Part shown: positions 56,760-64,000 of the stretch, one piece after another
How the letters are laid out: each line of letters begins with the position of its first letter
How positions within the stretch are numbered: position 1 is the first letter of the stretch
Assembly (NCBI RefSeq): GCF_003025595.1
Contig: NZ_PYMI01000001.1
Span: forward strand, 1,178,001-1,242,000
From: Photobacterium ganghwense
GTDB taxonomy: Bacteria; Pseudomonadota; Gammaproteobacteria; Enterobacterales; Vibrionaceae
Reading direction: 5' to 3'
Length of the DNA: 64,000 bases
The notes under the pieces: generated by a model
Told to the model about the DNA's origin: nothing
Database searches by the model: none
The model's input: only the letters and a program-made list of their open reading frames with translations
Position numbers and translations under genes: made by a program

Positions 56760-57614
56760 CTAGGCCAGCCCCAGCACTGAGTTCACCGTGGTGAAGTAAA
56801 TCACCATCCCGGTAATATCGACCACGGATGCCAGCACCGGGCTGACCAGTACTGCCGGATCCAGTTTGCACGCCCGGGCAATCATCGGTAGTACCCCGCC
56901 GACGGTGGTAGACAACACCACCTGTAAGGCAATGGCAATCCCGATCGCCAAAGCAATATCCGCCAGTTGCATTCCCACCGGCAGTACAGTGCTGTCACTG
57001 AACAGCAACACCCGGCCAACGATTACTGTCGCCAGTACCGCAGCAACAACCATCGCCACCCGGAATTCTTTCCACAGCACTTTCAGCCAGTCCCGACAAT
57101 GTATCTCTTCCATTGCCAGAGCCCGCACCACCAACGTGGCAGCCTGAGAGCCGGTATTCCCGCCCGCCGCGGCAATCACCGGCATGTAAATCGCCAGCAG
57201 CACCAGCTGGCTCAATGTGTCCTCGTAATGCGAAATGATCAGCCCGGACACAATGCCGAGCAGTGCCAGCCCGACGATCCAGCCGATCCGCTCGCGCACA
57301 TGGCTGAATACGCTGTTTTTCAAATAGTGCCCGGCCGGCTCGGCTTCCGAGCAGATCAAGCCCAGACCGTTAGCCAGGTGGCGCATACACACTTCTTCAT
57401 CCATTTCATCCAGCAGATCCAACAACGTCTGAACATGACGCAGCGGAACTTCATGCAAGATTGCAATCGCCTCAGAAAGAGGCATTTTGACCAGCAGTGC
57501 AGCCTGCTCCGATAGATCGTATTTCAGCAGTGCATTGCGAGCAGCCAGAATATCAGTATGTACAAAAGGTTTATTTGTATCAGCAGCATGCGCTGCATAG
57601 TTCATTACCGCCAT
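56760..57614 (-). CDS. MgtE-type magnesium transporter lacking CBS domains
   Basis: 284 aa, well below the ~450 aa of classical MgtE. Residues ~20-90 form a short MgtE_N-like helical region (LSEQAALLVKMPLSEAIAIL). About five transmembrane helices follow, including YMPVIAAAGGNTGSQAATLV, the MgtE pore signature, and LASVVDITGMVIYF with the conserved ion-binding Asp. The CBS pair that senses cytosolic Mg2+ in MgtE is absent. Start at ATG 57614, with GGGAGATTCGCC; an ATG 7 codons upstream has no ribosome site. It is preceded by a ~370-nt structured leader. Transport of Mg2+ or another divalent ion is inferred from the family. Confidence 0.88.
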   Translation of the reverse strand: MAVMNYAAHAADTNKPFVHTDILAARNALLKYDLSEQAALLVKMPLSEAIAILHEVPLRHVQTLLDLLDEMDEEVCMRHLANGLGLICSEAEPAGHYLKNSVFSHVRERIGWIVGLALLGIVSGLIISHYEDTLSQLVLLAIYMPVIAAAGGNTGSQAATLVVRALAMEEIHCRDWLKVLWKEFRVAMVVAAVLATVIVGRVLLFSDSTVLPVGMQLADIALAIGIAIALQVVLSTTVGGVLPMIARACKLDPAVLVSPVLASVVDITGMVIYFTTVNSVLGLA

Positions 57615-57982
57615 GGCGAATCTCCCGATTGGCAATGCCGTCTGTCACACAGACAGCTTGGGTAACGACCACCTGAATCGCACAGTGCCACCCTTAAAGC
57701 AGTGGACACCAAGGCACAACAGTGCCACGGCCTGATACCTGAAACAGAGGCAGGCAGATGCAATTCAATACAGAGAAAGAATGGGGAAAACCGGGGAAGA
57801 GTGTGTCAAAAAACTTATCAGCAGGATAAAAATGAGAACAGACTTTTCCGAACCTGAGAAACCGGGTTCGGACAATGAGAGACCGACACCGTCAGCAGGT
57901 TTGATTTTCCACCTTCATACTCGGGGGATGGTCGGTATCGTTCATTGAAGTCTCCAATAAATCATCAAGTCGCTTATGCGAC
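57615..57982 (-). promoter_or_regulatory. Long structured leader of the MgtE-type gene
   Basis: From the predicted transcription start (~57982) to the start codon the RNA is ~368 nt. In order it has: GTCGC/GCGAC hairpin at the 5' end (57969-57982); the leader ORF; ACCGAC in the leader ORF able to pair with GTCGGT (57932-57937 with 57882-57887); an 8-bp hairpin TCCGAACC/GGTTCGGA (57847-57872); TTATC/GATAA followed by GTTTTTT just after the ORF stop; GGCAC/GTGCC (57713-57726); and GTCTG/CAGAC (57640-57654). The set suggests attenuation or another RNA-level control; I do not find an M-box pattern by eye. Confidence 0.55.
57818..57946 (-). CDS. Candidate leader peptide ORF, 42 codons
   Basis: ATG at 57946 has GGAG with 6-nt spacing (GGAGACTTCAATG), better than many real genes here. 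The peptide opens MNDTDHPPSMKVENQ and ends FSFLSC at a TGA-TAA double stop. Two Asp followed by two Pro (codons CCC CCG) recall MgtL-type leader peptides, in which acidic-proline runs destabilise the ribosome at low Mg2+. No similarity in the rest. Its codons overlap both halves of two hairpins, so ribosome position would change folding. Whether it is translated is inferred. Confidence 0.45.
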   Translation of the reverse strand, partial: NERYRPSPEYEGGKSNLLTVSVSHCPNPVSQVRKSLFSFLSC

Positions 57983-57988
57983 GCTCTA

Positions 57989-58016
57989 ATTGTACGCGAT
58001 TCAGTTAGCAGTTCAA
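57989..58016 (-). promoter_or_regulatory. Predicted promoter of the MgtE-type gene
   Basis: On the minus strand TTGAAC and TACAAT are separated by 16 bp. It lies between the carB terminator and the leader, placing the start about 36 nt before the leader ORF. Confidence 0.55.
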
Positions 58017-58076
58017 TAGAGCCGCAGGACAAAAGTGTCAAATTTTCATCAGGATTTTATTGCCCTGTGAGAACCA

Positions 58077-58104
58077 TAAAAAAGCCCGCTCTATAGAGCG
58101 GGCT
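58077..58104 (-). terminator. Terminator of carB
   Basis: A fully palindromic AGCCCGCTCTA/TAGAGCGGGCT, followed by seven T on the minus strand. Confidence 0.93.
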
Positions 58105-58130
58105 GTGTGTACATCAAAATCAGTCAGCTA

Positions 58131-61361
<3,231 letters not shown>

Positions 61362-61377
61362 TGCTTACTACTCCGGC

Positions 61378-62517
61378 TTAGGCGCTGTGCTGTTTGATTA
61401 GTTCGATAAAGTGATCAAAAAGTGGTGCCGCGTCGTGCGGACCCGGGCTCGCCTCAGGGTGGCCCTGGAAGCTGAACGCAGGTTTGTCAGTGCGGTGAAT
61501 CCCTTGCAGGGAGCCGTCAAACAGTGACTTATGGGTGGCACGCAGATTGTCCGGCAATGTTTCTTCGTCAGCTGCAAAGCCGTGGTTCTGGCTGGTAATC
61601 ATCACGACGTTGCGATCTAGGTCTTTAACCGGGTGGTTGGCACCGTGGTGACCAAACTTCATCTTAACGGTCTTCGCCCCGCTAGCCAGAGCCAGAATCT
61701 GGTGGCCCAGACAGATGCCGAAAATCGGCAGACCTTTTTCCAGGAACACTTTGGTCGCTTCGATGGCATAGGTACATGGCTCCGGATCACCCGGTCCGTT
61801 TGACAGGAAAACACCGTCCGGCTTAAGAGCCAGCACGTCTTCTGCCGACGTTTGCGCCGGAACGACAGTCAGACGACAGCCACGGTCAACCAGCATGCGC
61901 AGAATGTTGCGCTTGGCACCGAAGTCATACGCAACGACGTGGTATGGCAGCTCGCTGTCATCCTGCGCTTCAGGCAGCCCGCCTTCCAGCGTCCACGAAC
62001 CTTGCTTCCACTCGTACATTTCCGTTGTTGAGACCACTTTCGCCAGGTCCATGCCTTTCAGACCCGGGAAATCTTTCGCTTTTGCCAGTGCCAGCGCTTC
62101 ATCCAGGTTGTCGCCCGCCATGATACAGCCGTTCTGCGCGCCTTTTTCACGCAGCAGACGAGTCAGTTTGCGGGTGTCGATGTCAGCGATGCCAACGATG
62201 TTCTGGGATCTCAGGTAATCAGAAAGGGTTTGCTGACTACGGAAGTTGGAAGCGATAAGAGGGAGGTCGCGGATTACCAGGCCTTGAGCGTGGATGGAGG
62301 AGGATTCTTCGTCTTCGGAATTCGTTCCGGTATTGCCAATGTGGGGATAGGTAAGAGTAACGATCTGTTGAGAGTAAGAAGGGTCGGTGAGGATCTCTTG
62401 GTACCCCGTCATCGAGGTATTAAAAACAACTTCACCAACGGCCGAACCATCTGCCCCAATGGACACGCCGTGGAACACTGTCCCATCTTCCAGGACTAAC
62501 AGCGCTGATTTACTCAA
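61378..62517 (-). CDS. carA: Carbamoyl-phosphate synthase small subunit
   Basis: 379 aa from a TTG start at 62517 with GGAGG 5 nt upstream; this gives the family N-terminus ([16 protein letters not shown]). An in-frame TTG at 62529 lies within the ribosome site. Class I glutamine amidotransferase: [14 protein letters not shown] with the nucleophile Cys, and [20 protein letters not shown] with catalytic His and Glu. It releases ammonia from glutamine for CarB. A consensus promoter lies ~110 bp upstream. Confidence 0.98.
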   Translation of the reverse strand: MSKSALLVLEDGTVFHGVSIGADGSAVGEVVFNTSMTGYQEILTDPSYSQQIVTLTYPHIGNTGTNSEDEESSSIHAQGLVIRDLPLIASNFRSQQTLSDYLRSQNIVGIADIDTRKLTRLLREKGAQNGCIMAGDNLDEALALAKAKDFPGLKGMDLAKVVSTTEMYEWKQGSWTLEGGLPEAQDDSELPYHVVAYDFGAKRNILRMLVDRGCRLTVVPAQTSAEDVLALKPDGVFLSNGPGDPEPCTYAIEATKVFLEKGLPIFGICLGHQILALASGAKTVKMKFGHHGANHPVKDLDRNVVMITSQNHGFAADEETLPDNLRATHKSLFDGSLQGIHRTDKPAFSFQGHPEASPGPHDAAPLFDHFIELIKQHSA

Positions 62518-62626
62518 GACAACCTCCAAGAATAATAATAATGCAATAGAAACAAATAAATTTTCACTTACTCATTCCATACAAAGTCAAAAGCCGAGTC
62601 AAGCGCATTTTTGACAAATTGCGCGC

Positions 62627-62655
62627 ATTCTAGAGATGACCGTTTGCGCTGTCAA
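62627..62655 (-). promoter_or_regulatory. carAB promoter
   Basis: Perfect TTGACA (-35) and TAGAAT (-10) with 17-bp spacing on the minus strand. The start would be near 62620, about 100 nt before the carA start codon. Confidence 0.85.
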
Positions 62656-62735
62656 CCTTTCACAATAAATTAATACAAGATTACAGCCAACTGACCCAAA
62701 TTACGCATCGAGACTGACAAAAGAGCAAGAAAAGT

Positions 62736-62753
62736 CCTGTATTTTCATTCAAC
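62736..62753 (-). promoter_or_regulatory. Possible ARG box upstream of carA
   Basis: On the minus strand TTGAATGAAAATACAG is close to the ArgR consensus TNTGAATWWWWATTCANW (full TGAAT half, one change in the other half). It lies ~80 bp upstream of the -35, an unusual distance, and only a single box is seen. Confidence 0.3.
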
Positions 62754-62759
62754 CCCGTA

Positions 62760-63050
62760 CACCAGGAAAAATTTTATCGTTTGCTTTTTCTTGGAATGTT
62801 AAAAGAAAATAACTCACCTTCAAAACCGTCAAAAAACCCAAAGATAACCCAACATTTTGATGACCAGACCACAAAAACCAACCACAAACCCACAAAAAAC
62901 AAAACTTGAACCGCGAAAACACCATACTCAGCAGACTTTGACGCAAACACCATAACCACAGAAAAAATTTAACTATTTATGCAAAACATACTGAGTAAAT
63001 CATCGCCACGCATACCCTAAAGGTATTTTTTACGTTGCTATTGAGAAGCC
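62760..63050. other. G-poor intergenic region between dapB and carA
   Basis: About 290 bp without a supported gene. 62810-62905 of the plus strand is almost free of G, including a 36-bp stretch of only A and C (near 62863-62900); the minus strand is correspondingly T/G-rich. Two minus-strand frames (62749-62959) give hydrophobic 61-65 aa peptides, an expected result of T/G-rich codons, with no ribosome site. Confidence 0.5.
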
Positions 63051-63055
63051 GTAAA

Positions 63056-63116
63056 ACAAAAAGGCCGCGACAAACGAGTCTCCCTGAAAAGAGAAACTAC
63101 GTCTGTCACGGCCTTT
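63056..63116 (-). terminator. Terminator of dapB
   Basis: AAAGGCCGTGACA pairs with TGTCGCGGCCTTT (one G-U) across a ~34-nt loop, then TTGTTTT on the minus strand. The loop is long for a terminator. Confidence 0.7.
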
Positions 63117-63158
63117 GATCGGGTGTGTTTGGGGATATCTGTGTCGGAAGGTACCTGG

Positions 63159-63998
<840 letters not shown>

Positions 63999-64000
63999 CG

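Noticed and set aside
57615..57982. M-box (ykoK) riboswitch as explanation of the Mg transporter leader
   Set aside because: I looked for the conserved M-box core and did not see it; a covariance-model search would be decisive.
62749..62959. Two overlapping hydrophobic 61-65 aa frames on the minus strand
   Set aside because: Both arise from T/G-rich DNA in different frames, which gives Phe/Val/Leu/Gly codons by composition; neither has a ribosome site.

Overview
The window is a gene-dense stretch of a gammaproteobacterial main chromosome, almost certainly from the family Vibrionaceae. The evidence is gene order and protein similarity as I recall them: radA–PilZ protein–serB–ytjB–deoDBAC–nucleoside transporter, and rlmE–ftsH–folP–glmM–secG–tRNA–rimP–nusA–infB–rbfA–truB–rpsO–pnp–nlpI, with an OmpU-type porin and dacB beside greA. 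Both orders match Vibrio cholerae chromosome I closely. The moderate GC content and the presence of glgX would suit a Photobacterium-like relative, but the genus is a guess. I see no prophage, transposase, CRISPR array or rRNA operon.

Layout. 1-6100 is the accessory end: a GNAT–nitrilase fusion (cut by the window edge), a LysR regulator divergent from an MFS transporter plus a GST-like gene, an AT-rich gap and an XRE regulator. 6200-18200 holds housekeeping genes: yjjX, trpR (with its own operator), slt, ettA, radA, a double-PilZ c-di-GMP protein, serB, ytjB. 17450-25650 is nucleoside salvage: deoC, deoA, deoB, deoD, a small XapX gene, a CNT nucleoside transporter and a TatD-family hydrolase. 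25360-31950 has glgX with a small overlapping DUF5363-type gene, prfC, holD–rimI, a GNAT gene and ubiT. 32138-34169 is a PAS-GGDEF-EAL gene (rocS position) broken by a frameshift. ubiU and ubiV follow, the anaerobic ubiquinone hydroxylation partners of ubiT.

36470-53604 is the large minus-strand translation, RNA-decay and envelope block: rlmE, ftsH, folP, glmM, secG, tRNA-Leu, initiator tRNA-Met, rimP, nusA, infB, rbfA, truB, rpsO, pnp, nlpI, with yhbY divergent and greA separate. 54103-63968 holds the OmpU-like porin, dacB, a CBS-less MgtE-type Mg transporter with a long structured leader, carA–carB and dapB.

Most notable for a second look: (1) the about 370-nt leader of the MgtE-type gene, with a promoter, a 42-codon leader ORF opening with acidic residues followed by two prolines, and several hairpins, ahead of a transporter that lacks the CBS sensor domain; (2) the structured deoC leader with three inverted repeats and a possible pseudoknot or alternative pairing; (3) the disrupted rocS-like gene with a 7-bp tandem repeat just downstream; (4) three perfectly phased 18-bp repeats between the LysR and MFS genes. 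All functional statements are from reading the sequence and remembered family knowledge; no search or folding program was run.
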